A stretch of DNA of 64,000 bases from Simplicispira psychrophila DSM 11588. GTDB lineage: Bacteria > Pseudomonadota > Gammaproteobacteria > Burkholderiales > Burkholderiaceae_C. Numbering within the stretch: position 1 is the stretch's first letter; each line of letters opens with the position of its first letter. The notes beneath the pieces are model-generated. The model was not told where the DNA came from and ran no database searches. It saw only the letters and a list, made by a program, of their open reading frames with translations. A program made the translations under genes and the position numbers. The stretch lies in contig NZ_JHYS01000003.1 of NCBI RefSeq assembly GCF_000688255.1, positions 62,001-126,000 of the forward strand, in the 5' to 3' direction. This document shows positions 27,707 to 36,274 of this stretch, in pieces.

Positions 27707-30583
27707 ATGAGCGAGACAACGTCCGTCTATCAAGCCTATCAAGGCAACACCTATCTCTTTGGCGGCAATGCGCCGTATGTCGAAGAGATGTATGAGAACT
27801 ACCTGGAAAATCCAGGCAGCGTTCCAGATACTTGGCGCGATTATTTTGATGCATTGCAGCATGTGCCTGCCGCCGATGGCAGCGACGCCAAAGACGTGCC
27901 CCACCTGCCCGTCATCAGCGCTTTCGCCGAGCGCGCCAAACAAGGTGGGACCCAGGTCGTTGTCGCCAGTGTAGATGCTGAAATGGGCCGCAAGCGCACC
28001 GCAGTGCAGCAGCTGATTGCTGCCTACCGTAACGTGGGACAGCGCTGGGCCGACCTCGATCCGCTCAAGCGCACCGAGCGCCCGGCCATCCCGGAACTGG
28101 AACTCTCGTTCTACGGTTTCAGCGATGCCGATCAGGAAACCGTATTCAACACCAGCAACACGTTCTTTGGCAAAGAGGCGATGCCACTGCGCGAGTTGAT
28201 GAATGCACTGCGCGAGACCTATTGCGGCACCTTGGGCGCCGAGTACATGTATGCCACCGACCAGAACCAAAAGCGCTGGTGGCAACAAAAGCTCGAAACC
28301 ATCCGCTCCAAGCCGGTTTACAACGCCGAGCAGAAAAAGCACATCCTCGATCGCCTGACGGCTGCCGAGGGTCTGGAGCGCTTCCTGCATACCAAATACG
28401 TCGGGCAAAAGCGTTTCTCGCTGGAGGGCGGTGAAAGCTTCATCGTCGCCATGGATGCGCTGATCCAATCCGCTGGTCTCACGGGCGTACAAGAAATCGT
28501 CATCGGCATGGCCCACCGTGGTCGCTTGAACGTTCTCGTCAACTCCCTGGGCAAAATGCCCAAAGACCTGTTTGCCGAGTTCGATCACACCGCCCCCGAA
28601 GACCTGCCATCGGGCGACGTCAAATACCACCAAGGTTTCAGTTCGGATGTCTCCACGGCCGGCGGCCCGGTGCACCTGACTCTGGCCTTCAACCCCTCGC
28701 ACCTTGAAATTGTCAACCCAGTGGTTGAAGGCTCGGTGCGCGCCCGTATGGACCGCCGCGGCGACCCGCATGGCAAGCAGGTGCTGCCTTTGCTGGTGCA
28801 TGGCGACGCGGCTTTTGCTGGTCAGGGTGTCAATCAGGAAACGCTGGCACTGGCCCAGACCCGTGGTTATTCCACGGGCGGCACGGTGCACATCATCATC
28901 AACAACCAGATTGGTTTCACCACCTCGGATCCGCGCGACAGCCGTTCCACGCTGTACTGCACCGATGTGGTCAAGATGATCGAGTCCCCGGTGCTGCACG
29001 TCAACGCGGATGATCCAGAAACCGTGGCGCTGGCTATGCAGTTGGCGCTCGAGTTCCGCATGGAATTCCGCAAGGACATCGTGGTGGACATCATCTGCTT
29101 CCGCAAGCTGGGCCACAACGAGCAGGACACGCCCGCGCTGACGCAGCCGCTGATGTACAAGAAAATTGGCGCCCACCCCGGCACGCGCAAGCTGTATGCC
29201 GACAAGCTGGCCGCGCAAGGCCTGGGTGAGACGCTGGGCGACGATATGGTCAAGGCTTACCGCGCCGCCATGGATGCCGGCAAGCACACGGTCGATCCGG
29301 TGCTGACCAACTTCAAGAGCAAATATGCCGTCGATTGGACCCCTTTCCTGGGCAACAAGTGGACGGATGCCGGTGACACCGCCATTCCACTGAGCGAATG
29401 GAAGCGCTTGGCCGAGAAGATCACCACCATTCCTGACAGCGTCACGCCGCACCAATTGGTGAAAAAGGTGTATGACGACCGCGCTGCCATGGGCCGTGGC
29501 GATGTTCCCGTGGACTGGGGCATGGGCGAACACATGGCTTTTGCTTCGCTGGTGGCTAGTGGCTTCCCGGTGCGTCTGTCGGGCGAAGACTGCGGTCGGG
29601 GCACCTTCACGCACCGCCACTCAGTCATCCATGACCAGAAGCGCGAAAAATGGGACATCGGTACCTATATTCCGTTGCAGAACGTCGCCGAGAGCCAAGC
29701 GCCGTTTGTCGTTATCGACTCTATCCTGTCCGAAGAAGCGGTGCTGGCCTTTGAATACGGCTACGCCTCTAACGACCCGAACACACTGGTGATCTGGGAA
29801 GCGCAGTTTGGTGACTTTGCCAATGGTGCACAGGTCGTGATCGACCAGTTCATCGCTTCGGGTGAAGTCAAGTGGGGACGCGTCAACGGCATCACGCTGA
29901 TGCTGCCGCATGGCTACGAAGGCCAGGGCCCTGAGCACAGCTCGGCGCGCTTGGAGCGCTTCATGCAGCTGTCGGCCGATGCGAACATGCAAGTGGTGCA
30001 GCCGACCACGGCCAGCCAGATCTTTCACATCTTGCGTCGTCAGATGGTGCGCAATTTGCGCAAGCCGCTGATCATCATGACGCCCAAGTCGCTGCTGCGC
30101 AACAAGGATGCAGCGTCGCCCCTGTCCGAGTTCACCAAGGGTGGCTTCCAGACCATCATTCCAGAGCAGAACCAGGACGTGGTGCGCAACGCCGCCAAGG
30201 TCAAGCGTATCGTGGTCTGCTCCGGCAAGGTGTATTACGACCTGGTGAAAAAGCGCACCGAGAACGCCGACAACAGCGTCGCCATCATTCGCGCCGAGCA
30301 GCTCTATCCGTTCCCGCACAAGGCCTTTGCCGCTGAAATCAAGCGCTACCCCAACGCCAATGAAGTGGTGTGGTGCCAGGACGAGCCGCAAAACCAGGGC
30401 GCCTGGTTCTTCGTGCAGCATTACATCCACGAGAACATGCGCGATGGCCAAAAGCTCGGTTACTCCGGCCGCGCGGCATCCGCTTCGCCTGCCGTGGGTT
30501 ATTCGCACCTGCACCAGGAACAGCAAAAGGCGTTGATTGAAGGCGCCTTCGGCAAACTCAAGGGTTTTGTCCTGACCAAGTAA
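27707..30583 (+). CDS. sucA: 2-oxoglutarate dehydrogenase E1 component
   Basis: A 958-residue thiamine-diphosphate enzyme that decarboxylates 2-oxoglutarate and passes the succinyl group to the lipoyl arm of E2 in the TCA cycle. The N-terminus (SVYQAYQGNTYLFGGNAPYV) is the E2-binding-type segment. Family blocks include IGMAHRGRLNVLVN, the ThDP site HGDAAFAGQGVNQETL, NNQIGFTT, the transketolase-like EGQGPEHSSARLERF, and VWCQDEPQNQGAW near the C-terminus. It starts ten nt after a clear GGAGG. It leads the sucA-odhB-lpdA operon, with odhB 48 nt downstream. Confidence 0.98.
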   Translation: MSETTSVYQAYQGNTYLFGGNAPYVEEMYENYLENPGSVPDTWRDYFDALQHVPAADGSDAKDVPHLPVISAFAERAKQGGTQVVVASVDAEMGRKRTAVQQLIAAYRNVGQRWADLDPLKRTERPAIPELELSFYGFSDADQETVFNTSNTFFGKEAMPLRELMNALRETYCGTLGAEYMYATDQNQKRWWQQKLETIRSKPVYNAEQKKHILDRLTAAEGLERFLHTKYVGQKRFSLEGGESFIVAMDALIQSAGLTGVQEIVIGMAHRGRLNVLVNSLGKMPKDLFAEFDHTAPEDLPSGDVKYHQGFSSDVSTAGGPVHLTLAFNPSHLEIVNPVVEGSVRARMDRRGDPHGKQVLPLLVHGDAAFAGQGVNQETLALAQTRGYSTGGTVHIIINNQIGFTTSDPRDSRSTLYCTDVVKMIESPVLHVNADDPETVALAMQLALEFRMEFRKDIVVDIICFRKLGHNEQDTPALTQPLMYKKIGAHPGTRKLYADKLAAQGLGETLGDDMVKAYRAAMDAGKHTVDPVLTNFKSKYAVDWTPFLGNKWTDAGDTAIPLSEWKRLAEKITTIPDSVTPHQLVKKVYDDRAAMGRGDVPVDWGMGEHMAFASLVASGFPVRLSGEDCGRGTFTHRHSVIHDQKREKWDIGTYIPLQNVAESQAPFVVIDSILSEEAVLAFEYGYASNDPNTLVIWEAQFGDFANGAQVVIDQFIASGEVKWGRVNGITLMLPHGYEGQGPEHSSARLERFMQLSADANMQVVQPTTASQIFHILRRQMVRNLRKPLIIMTPKSLLRNKDAASPLSEFTKGGFQTIIPEQNQDVVRNAAKVKRIVVCSGKVYYDLVKKRTENADNSVAIIRAEQLYPFPHKAFAAEIKRYPNANEVVWCQDEPQNQGAWFFVQHYIHENMRDGQKLGYSGRAASASPAVGYSHLHQEQQKALIEGAFGKLKGFVLTK

Positions 30584-30631
30584 GGCCGGCGAACCGACAC
30601 TAGAACAGAACCCCTCCCGAAAGAAATCAAT

Positions 30632-31900
30632 ATGGCTATCGTAGAAGTCAAAGTCCCCGAGTTGTCCGAGTCCATTGCCGAGGCCTCGATGCTGACATGG
30701 AAGAAAAAGGCCGGTGAAGCCGTCGCCATCGACGAAATCCTGATCGAAATCGAAACCGACAAAGTGGTGCTGGAAGTTCCTGCGCCCTCCGCTGGCGTGC
30801 TCGTTGAAATCGTTCAAGGTGACGGCGCCACGGTGGTGTCAGGTCAGGTCATTGCACGCATTGACTCGGCAGGCGTCGCCGGTGCTGCGGCGCCTGCCGC
30901 TGCGCCTGCAGCCGCAGCGGCGGCTCCAGTGGCAGCAGCGCCTGTTGCGCCTGCTGCCACCGGTGGCTCCAAGGCTGGCGTGGCGATGCCCGCCGCTGCC
31001 AAGCTGCTGTCAGAAAACAATCTGTCGGCTTCGACTGTCGCCGGTAGCGGCAAAGATGGCCGCGTCACCAAGGGCGATGTCTTGGGTGCTGTGGCTGGCG
31101 GTGCTGCAAAACCAGTAGCTGCCAGCGCAATCCCGACGGGCGTTCCGACCAAGTCTTTGCCACAAGTGGCAGCCCCTGCGTCGAGCATGAACTTGGGCGA
31201 CCGTCCTGAGCAGCGCGTGCCCATGAGCCGGCTGCGCGCACGGGTGGCCGAGCGTCTGCTGCAGTCGCAATCGACCAACGCCATCCTGACCACGTTCAAC
31301 GAAGTGAACATGGCGCCCGTGATGGAAATGCGCAAGAAGTTCCAGGACAGCTTCAGCAAAGAGCACGGCGTGAAGATCGGCTTTATGAGCTTCTTCGTCA
31401 AAGCGGCAGTGCACGCGCTGAAGAAGTTCCCAGTCATCAACGCCAGCGTGGACGGTACCGATATCGTTTACCACGGCTACTTTGACATCGGTATCGCTGT
31501 GGGCAGCCCGCGCGGTTTGGTGGTGCCCATTTTGCGCAACGCCGACCAGATGAGCTTTGCCGACATCGAGAAGAAAATTGCCGAGTTCGGTGCTAAGGCC
31601 GCTGCAGGCAAGCTAGGCATGGACGAAATGACCGGCGGCACCTTCTCCATCAGCAACGGTGGCACCTTTGGCTCGATGATGTCTACCCCCATCATCAACC
31701 CACCTCAGTCGGCCATTTTGGGCGTCCACGCGACCAAAGACCGTGCGGTGGTGGAAAACGGCCAAATCGTCATCCGCCCCATGAACTACCTCGCTATGTC
31801 GTATGACCACCGCATCATCGATGGCCGCGAAGCCGTGTTGGGCTTGGTCGCGATGAAGGATGCACTGGAAGACCCTGCGCGCCTGCTGTTTGACATTTAA
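30632..31900 (+). CDS. odhB: Dihydrolipoyllysine-residue succinyltransferase, E2 of 2-oxoglutarate dehydrogenase
   Basis: A 422-residue core subunit that transfers succinyl groups to CoA. Residues 1-77 are a single lipoyl domain with the lipoylated Lys44 in [11 protein letters not shown]. An Ala/Pro-rich flexible linker follows (about 85-115). Next comes the E3-binding domain ([13 protein letters not shown] to RVTKGDVL), a second linker and the catalytic domain. The active site is the HxxxDG motif in [12 protein letters not shown], with the typical end DPARLLFDI. It is also called sucB. It lies between sucA and lpdA; a terminator-like hairpin separates it from lpdA. Confidence 0.98.
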   Translation: MAIVEVKVPELSESIAEASMLTWKKKAGEAVAIDEILIEIETDKVVLEVPAPSAGVLVEIVQGDGATVVSGQVIARIDSAGVAGAAAPAAAPAAAAAAPVAAAPVAPAATGGSKAGVAMPAAAKLLSENNLSASTVAGSGKDGRVTKGDVLGAVAGGAAKPVAASAIPTGVPTKSLPQVAAPASSMNLGDRPEQRVPMSRLRARVAERLLQSQSTNAILTTFNEVNMAPVMEMRKKFQDSFSKEHGVKIGFMSFFVKAAVHALKKFPVINASVDGTDIVYHGYFDIGIAVGSPRGLVVPILRNADQMSFADIEKKIAEFGAKAAAGKLGMDEMTGGTFSISNGGTFGSMMSTPIINPPQSAILGVHATKDRAVVENGQIVIRPMNYLAMSYDHRIIDGREAVLGLVAMKDALEDPARLLFDI

Positions 31901-31928
31901 GCGCGTGTTTTCTTAAGAAATTTTGCAG

Positions 31929-31978
31929 ACCCACCCGTGTGGCCCGGCCTTGAGCCTCGCCCGCCGGTGGGTTTTTTT
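31929..31978 (+). terminator. Terminator-like hairpin between odhB and lpdA
   Basis: ACCCACC (31929-31935) pairs with GGTGGGT (31966-31972) and is followed by seven T residues. The loop is 30 nt, GC-rich and can itself fold. It may terminate part of the transcripts from sucA-odhB or act as an attenuator before lpdA, which starts about 30 nt further on. Confidence 0.6.
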
Positions 31979-32002
31979 CACACTGGATAGGGAAGTATTG
32001 GT

Positions 32003-33430
32003 ATGAGCAAGCAATTTGATGTGGTGGTAATTGGTGCTGGCCCTGGCGGCTATATCGCGGCCATCCGCGCGGCGCAACTGGGTTTTAGCGTCGCCTGTAT
32101 TGACGAGTGGAAGAACGACAAGGGCGGCCCGGCACCCGGTGGCACCTGCACCAACATCGGCTGCATTCCATCGAAAGCGCTGCTGCAGTCGTCTGAGCAC
32201 TTTGACCATGCCAACCACCACTTTGCCGAGCACGGCATCACCGCCACCGGCGTGAAGATGGACGTGGCCAAAATGGTGGCGCGCAAAGACGCCGTGGTGA
32301 AACAAAACAACGATGGCATCTTGTACTTGCTCAAAAAGAACAAGGTCAGCTTTTTCCATGGCCGGGGTGCGTTCTCCAAAGCCGTCGAAGGCGGCTACGA
32401 AGTCCAGATCACTGGCGCAGCCAACGAAACCGTGACTGGCAAGCAAATCATCGTTGCCACCGGCTCCAACGCCCGCGCGTTGCCCGGCACGCCGTTTGAT
32501 GAAGAGCGTGTGCTGTCCAACGACGGTGCGCTGCGCATCGGCGCCGTGCCCAAGAAATTGGCGCTGATCGGTTCGGGCGTGATTGGCCTGGAAATGGGCT
32601 CAGTCTGGCGCCGCCTGGGTGCGGACGTGACTATTCTGGAAGGCCTGCCAACTTTCCTCGGCGCGGTGGACGAGCAGATTGCCAAAGAAGCCAAAAAGGC
32701 GTTTGACAAGCAGGGCTTGAAGATTGAGCTGGGCGTCACCGTCGGCCAGATCAAGACCGGCAAAAAGGGCGTGAACATCGCCTACACCAATGCCAAGGGC
32801 GAAGCCGTCACGCTGGACGCGGACAAGCTGATCGTTTCCATTGGCCGCGTACCCAACACCATCGGCCTGAACGCCGAAGCCGTCGGTCTGCAGCTGGACG
32901 AGCGCGGCGCCATTGTGGTGGACGCCGAGTGCAAGACCAACCTGCCCGGCGTGTGGGCGGTCGGTGACGTGGTGCGTGGCCCGATGCTGGCGCACAAAGC
33001 GGAAGAGGAAGGCGTAGCGGTGGCCGAGCGCATCGCCGGCCAACACGGCCATGTCAACTTCAACACCGTGCCGTGGGTGATTTACACCAGCCCTGAAATC
33101 GCGTGGGTCGGCCGCACCGAGCAGCAGCTCAAGGCCGATGGCGTTAAGTACAAGGCCGGCACCTTTCCGTTCCTCGCCAATGGCCGTGCACGTGCGCTGG
33201 GCGATACCACCGGTATGGTGAAGTTCTTGGCCGATGCCACCACCGACGAAATTCTGGGTGTACACATGGTCGGCCCGATGGTCAGCGAGCTGATTTCTGA
33301 AGCCGTGGTCGCCATGGAATTCAAGGCCAGCGCCGAAGACATCGCACGCATCTGCCACGCCCACCCTTCGCTGTCGGAAGCCACCAAGGAAGCGGCACTC
33401 GCTGTGGACAAGCGCACGCTGAACTTCTGA
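32003..33430 (+). CDS. lpdA: Dihydrolipoyl dehydrogenase (E3)
   Basis: A 475-residue FAD flavoprotein that reoxidises the lipoyl groups of 2-oxoacid dehydrogenase complexes using NAD+. The N-terminal FAD motif is GAGPGG (11-16). The redox-active disulfide is Cys49/Cys54 in [13 protein letters not shown]. The NAD-binding [13 protein letters not shown] lies in the middle, and a second FAD contact is [15 protein letters not shown]. The C-terminal interface has the catalytic His in CHAHPSLSE. It is the third gene of the operon. Because E3 is shared with other complexes, expression partly independent of sucA-odhB would make sense. Confidence 0.98.
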   Translation: MSKQFDVVVIGAGPGGYIAAIRAAQLGFSVACIDEWKNDKGGPAPGGTCTNIGCIPSKALLQSSEHFDHANHHFAEHGITATGVKMDVAKMVARKDAVVKQNNDGILYLLKKNKVSFFHGRGAFSKAVEGGYEVQITGAANETVTGKQIIVATGSNARALPGTPFDEERVLSNDGALRIGAVPKKLALIGSGVIGLEMGSVWRRLGADVTILEGLPTFLGAVDEQIAKEAKKAFDKQGLKIELGVTVGQIKTGKKGVNIAYTNAKGEAVTLDADKLIVSIGRVPNTIGLNAEAVGLQLDERGAIVVDAECKTNLPGVWAVGDVVRGPMLAHKAEEEGVAVAERIAGQHGHVNFNTVPWVIYTSPEIAWVGRTEQQLKADGVKYKAGTFPFLANGRARALGDTTGMVKFLADATTDEILGVHMVGPMVSELISEAVVAMEFKASAEDIARICHAHPSLSEATKEAALAVDKRTLNF

Positions 33431-33450
33431 TTTGCATCGCCCGTTTAAGG

Positions 33451-33502
33451 GTCAAATAGGCTACTAACGCTTACTGGGTAAGCGCTATTAGCTATTGAAT
33501 TA
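33451..33502 (-). repeat. Palindromic repeat copy R8
   Basis: Minus-strand reading: CAATAGCTAATAGCGCTT, ACCCAGT, AAGCGTTAGTAGCC, TATTTGACCC. It fills the gap between lpdA and zapE. Its stem CTAACGCTTA/TAAGCGCTATTAG could end lpdA transcription, but no T tract follows. Confidence 0.85.
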
Positions 33503-33560
33503 ACAGTAAAGAGGTGCTGCCCTGTCTGACTCTGTTATCCGGGCCTATGAGGCCGAACTG

Positions 33561-34625
33561 GTGGCCAAAGGGTACCAAAGCGATCCGGCGCAGCGCCGTG
33601 CCATCGAGGCATTGCAGCGCTGCGCAGATGAGTGGACGGTGTACAAATCGCGCCGCTCCAGTGCCTTGAAAAAGCTGATCAATCGCCCGGACATTCCGCG
33701 CGGTGTCTACATGTATGGCGGCGTGGGGCGCGGCAAGAGCTTTCTGATGGACTGCTTTTTCAATGCGGTGCCGCTCAAGCGCAAGGCGCGTCTGCATTTT
33801 CATGAGTTCATGCGCGAGGTGCACCGCGAACTGGCCGGTCTGCAGGGCACGGTGAATCCGCTCGATGTGCTGGGCGCGCGCATGGCCAAGCGCTACAAGC
33901 TGATCTGCTTTGATGAGTTCCATGTTGCCGACATTACCGATGCGATGATCTTGCACCGCCTGCTGATGGCCTTGTTTCACAACGGCGTGGGTTTTGTCAC
34001 CACCTCGAACTTCAAACCCGACGATTTGTACCCGGATGGCTTGCACCGTGACCGGATTTTGCCGGCCATTGCCCTGCTCAATGAGCGCCTGGAAGTGCTC
34101 AACGTGGACAACGGCACCGACTACCGCAGTCGTACCCTAGAGCAGGTCAAGCTGTACCACATGCCGCTCGGCGCCGAGGCCGATGCGCAGATGACACACG
34201 CTTTCGAGCAGTTGGCTGCAGTGCCCGACGAAGACCCGCTGTTGCACATTGAGGCGCGTGAGATCCAGGCCTTGCGCAAGGCCGGTGACGTCGTCTGGTT
34301 CGATTTCAGGCAACTGTGTGGCGGGCCACGCTCGCAAAACGACTACCTTGAATTGGCGCAGCAGTTTCATACCGTGCTGCTGTCCAACGTGCCATATATG
34401 CCAGTCAGCATGGCGTCGCCAGCGCGGCGCTTTACCTGGCTGGTGGATGTGCTGTATGACCGGCGCGTCAAGCTCATCATGTCCGCTGCTGTGCCGCCAG
34501 AAGCGCTGTATACCGAAGGGCCGCTGGCGCACGAGTTTGTGCGCACGGTCTCGCGCCTGAACGAAATGCAGTCAAAAGAATTCCTGGCGCTGGAGCGGCG
34601 CATGGTGGATACCGGGTTGACATGA
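33561..34625 (+). CDS. zapE: Cell division protein ZapE (AFG1-like ATPase)
   Basis: At least 354 residues of an AFG1-type AAA+ ATPase that interacts with the Z-ring in proteobacteria. It has Walker A GGVGRGKSF, the preceding strand GVYMYGG, the segment HFHEFMREVH, Walker B LICFDEFHV, and the family block TTSNFKPDDLYPDGLHRDRILPAI (split in two motifs: TTSN and DLYxxGLxR). The GTG at 33561 is the first standard start. The frame is conserved-looking for 13 codons further (SDSVIRAYEAEL) up to a CTG at 33522 that has AGAGGT eight nt upstream, so the true protein may begin there. Its stop overlaps the next gene by four bases. Confidence 0.93.
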   Translation: MAKGYQSDPAQRRAIEALQRCADEWTVYKSRRSSALKKLINRPDIPRGVYMYGGVGRGKSFLMDCFFNAVPLKRKARLHFHEFMREVHRELAGLQGTVNPLDVLGARMAKRYKLICFDEFHVADITDAMILHRLLMALFHNGVGFVTTSNFKPDDLYPDGLHRDRILPAIALLNERLEVLNVDNGTDYRSRTLEQVKLYHMPLGAEADAQMTHAFEQLAAVPDEDPLLHIEAREIQALRKAGDVVWFDFRQLCGGPRSQNDYLELAQQFHTVLLSNVPYMPVSMASPARRFTWLVDVLYDRRVKLIMSAAVPPEALYTEGPLAHEFVRTVSRLNEMQSKEFLALERRMVDTGLT

Positions 34626-35296
34626 AGCTGCTGCACTGCTGTGTTGGCTTACTGCTGTGTGGGGCAGGGTGGGTCCACGCCCAGACAAGGCCAGAAAAAT
34701 CTGCCGATCTGGATGCACGCACGCGCATCCATCACCAGCGCCAAGCTATTGGCAAAGGGTTGCTGCAGGCAGAAACTGCGTGCTATCAGCGCTTTGCCGT
34801 AGAAGACTGCCTGCGCCAGGAGCGCCAAAGCGTCCACAAGGAACAGGCCCGCCTGCGCCAGCAGGAGGCGGTGCTGGACCAGGCCGAGCGCCATGAGCGC
34901 GCCACCCAGCGCCTACAGTCGATTGCCGAGCGCGAGAGCACGCAACCAGCACCGGCACCGGCGCGGGCGGCACCGATAGCACCAGCGACATCACCAATGA
35001 AAGATGCCATCCGCGCCGAAGCAGAAAAGGGGCAAAAAGCGACCCGCTCGGATCCCGCGAACCGGGATCAGCAAGCCCGGCAGCGTGCTCGCCAGCAGCA
35101 GGAAAAGCGCAGGGCGCACCAAGCCAGCCAAGCTGGAGTGGTATCCAGTCAGGCAGCCCAGGCGTCAAAAGCGCGTCAGCGGCTAGAAGAAAAAAACGCA
35201 GCGGCAGCGCAGCACAAGGCGCAGGTCTTGCGGTCGCAGGCGGACAAAGCCGCTACAGGACGCACGCCAGCCGCGCCGCTCGCGCCCAGTCCTTGA
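34622..35296 (+). CDS. Secreted coiled-coil protein, unknown
   Basis: A 224-residue protein with a signal peptide (MKLLHCCVGLLLCGAGWVHA, cleavage likely after VHA). The mature part starts with a helical segment that has a Cys pair (ETACYQRFAVEDCLRQE), then a charged heptad-like region rich in Gln, Arg and Glu, a Pro/Ala linker, and a second Gln/Arg/Ala-rich helix. This suggests an elongated periplasmic protein. No family is recognised. The ATG overlaps the zapE stop in ATGA, so the genes are probably co-translated. It converges on the PP2C gene with seven nt between stops. Confidence 0.72.
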   Translation: MKLLHCCVGLLLCGAGWVHAQTRPEKSADLDARTRIHHQRQAIGKGLLQAETACYQRFAVEDCLRQERQSVHKEQARLRQQEAVLDQAERHERATQRLQSIAERESTQPAPAPARAAPIAPATSPMKDAIRAEAEKGQKATRSDPANRDQQARQRARQQQEKRRAHQASQAGVVSSQAAQASKARQRLEEKNAAAAQHKAQVLRSQADKAATGRTPAAPLAPSP

Positions 35297-35302
35297 TTTG
35301 CG

Positions 35303-36103
35303 TTAGCGGATACCTTGCATGTCAGGAAATTCGGTTTTCTTTTCTGGCAGCGGCGCTTCAATTTTGACGATGATGAGCGACAGGTTGTCGCCACCGCCAT
35401 GCGCCCGCGAACGGGCTTTTTCAATCAGAAACTCTGTGGCTTCACGCGGTGTCAAGGCCTCGACCACCGAGGCCAGCTCGGGTGGGGAAAAGTAATGCCA
35501 CACGCCATCGCTGCACGCCATCAGGACGTCACCTGGCTGCACCTGCGCAATCATGTGGGTGGCCAGGGGCGGGTCGCTTTCGGTGCCCAGACAGCCCACC
35601 AGAATATTCGAGCGCGGATGGGTGTTGGCCTCACTCTCGGTCAATTCGCCCCGGTCCACCAGTGCCTGCACATAAGAGTGGTCGCTGCTGCGGTGCAGCA
35701 TCCGACCACCGTGAAAATGGTAGATGCGCGAATCTCCGGCATGAATCCAATGGCAGTCGCCGCGCGGGTTGATCAAAAAGGCTGCTACCGTGCTGTGTGG
35801 CTCTTGCTCGGAGGTGATGGCGGTCAGGCGGATGACGATATGCGCCTCTTTAACCATATTGGCCAGGAGGGTGGCCGGGTCGTCTATTTCGGGTGAGTAG
35901 CGCTCAAACAATTGGCGCGCCGTCATCATCACCTGGTCAGACGCTTTGCGTCCGCCGCTGCGTCCACCCATGCCATCTGCCAGCACGCTGAGCACGCAGC
36001 CGTTGTAGCGCTGGTGCGACAGCAAAGCTACCTGGTCTTGCTGGTATTCGCGGTCACCTTTGTGGATGCCGGTGGAAGCAGTAAGACGAAATGGTTTGGA
36101 CAT
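35303..36103 (-). CDS. PP2C-family serine/threonine protein phosphatase
   Basis: A 266-residue metal-dependent phosphatase that removes phosphate from Ser/Thr residues. The metal-coordinating motifs are present: DREYQQDQV near the N-terminus, ADGMGGRSGGRKAS, HAGDSRIYHF, CSDGVWHYF and GGGDNLSLIIV. No membrane or regulatory domain is attached. No Ser/Thr kinase gene is found nearby, so the partner is encoded elsewhere or the target is phosphorylated by another route. Divergent from the DinG-type helicase gene. Confidence 0.9.
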   Translation of the reverse strand: MSKPFRLTASTGIHKGDREYQQDQVALLSHQRYNGCVLSVLADGMGGRSGGRKASDQVMMTARQLFERYSPEIDDPATLLANMVKEAHIVIRLTAITSEQEPHSTVAAFLINPRGDCHWIHAGDSRIYHFHGGRMLHRSSDHSYVQALVDRGELTESEANTHPRSNILVGCLGTESDPPLATHMIAQVQPGDVLMACSDGVWHYFSPPELASVVEALTPREATEFLIEKARSRAHGGGDNLSLIIVKIEAPLPEKKTEFPDMQGIR

Positions 36104-36274
36104 GCTGGCGATGGTGGGGATAAGAATGCACCGCGCTGGCGCGCAGCAGGGCAGCCCGTATTATCAGTACTCGTACCGCGCCTTTCCTGACATTCTGTTT
36201 TTGTTGCCAGGACGACGGCGCTTTCCCGCCCCCGCATCCACCCCCTTTTGCCCCATTGGAAGAAAGTGCCGACT

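Noticed and set aside
27521-29620. A 699-codon open frame antisense to sucA
   Set aside because: Shadow of sucA; its composition is that of a reverse-complement frame and it crosses the sucA leader.
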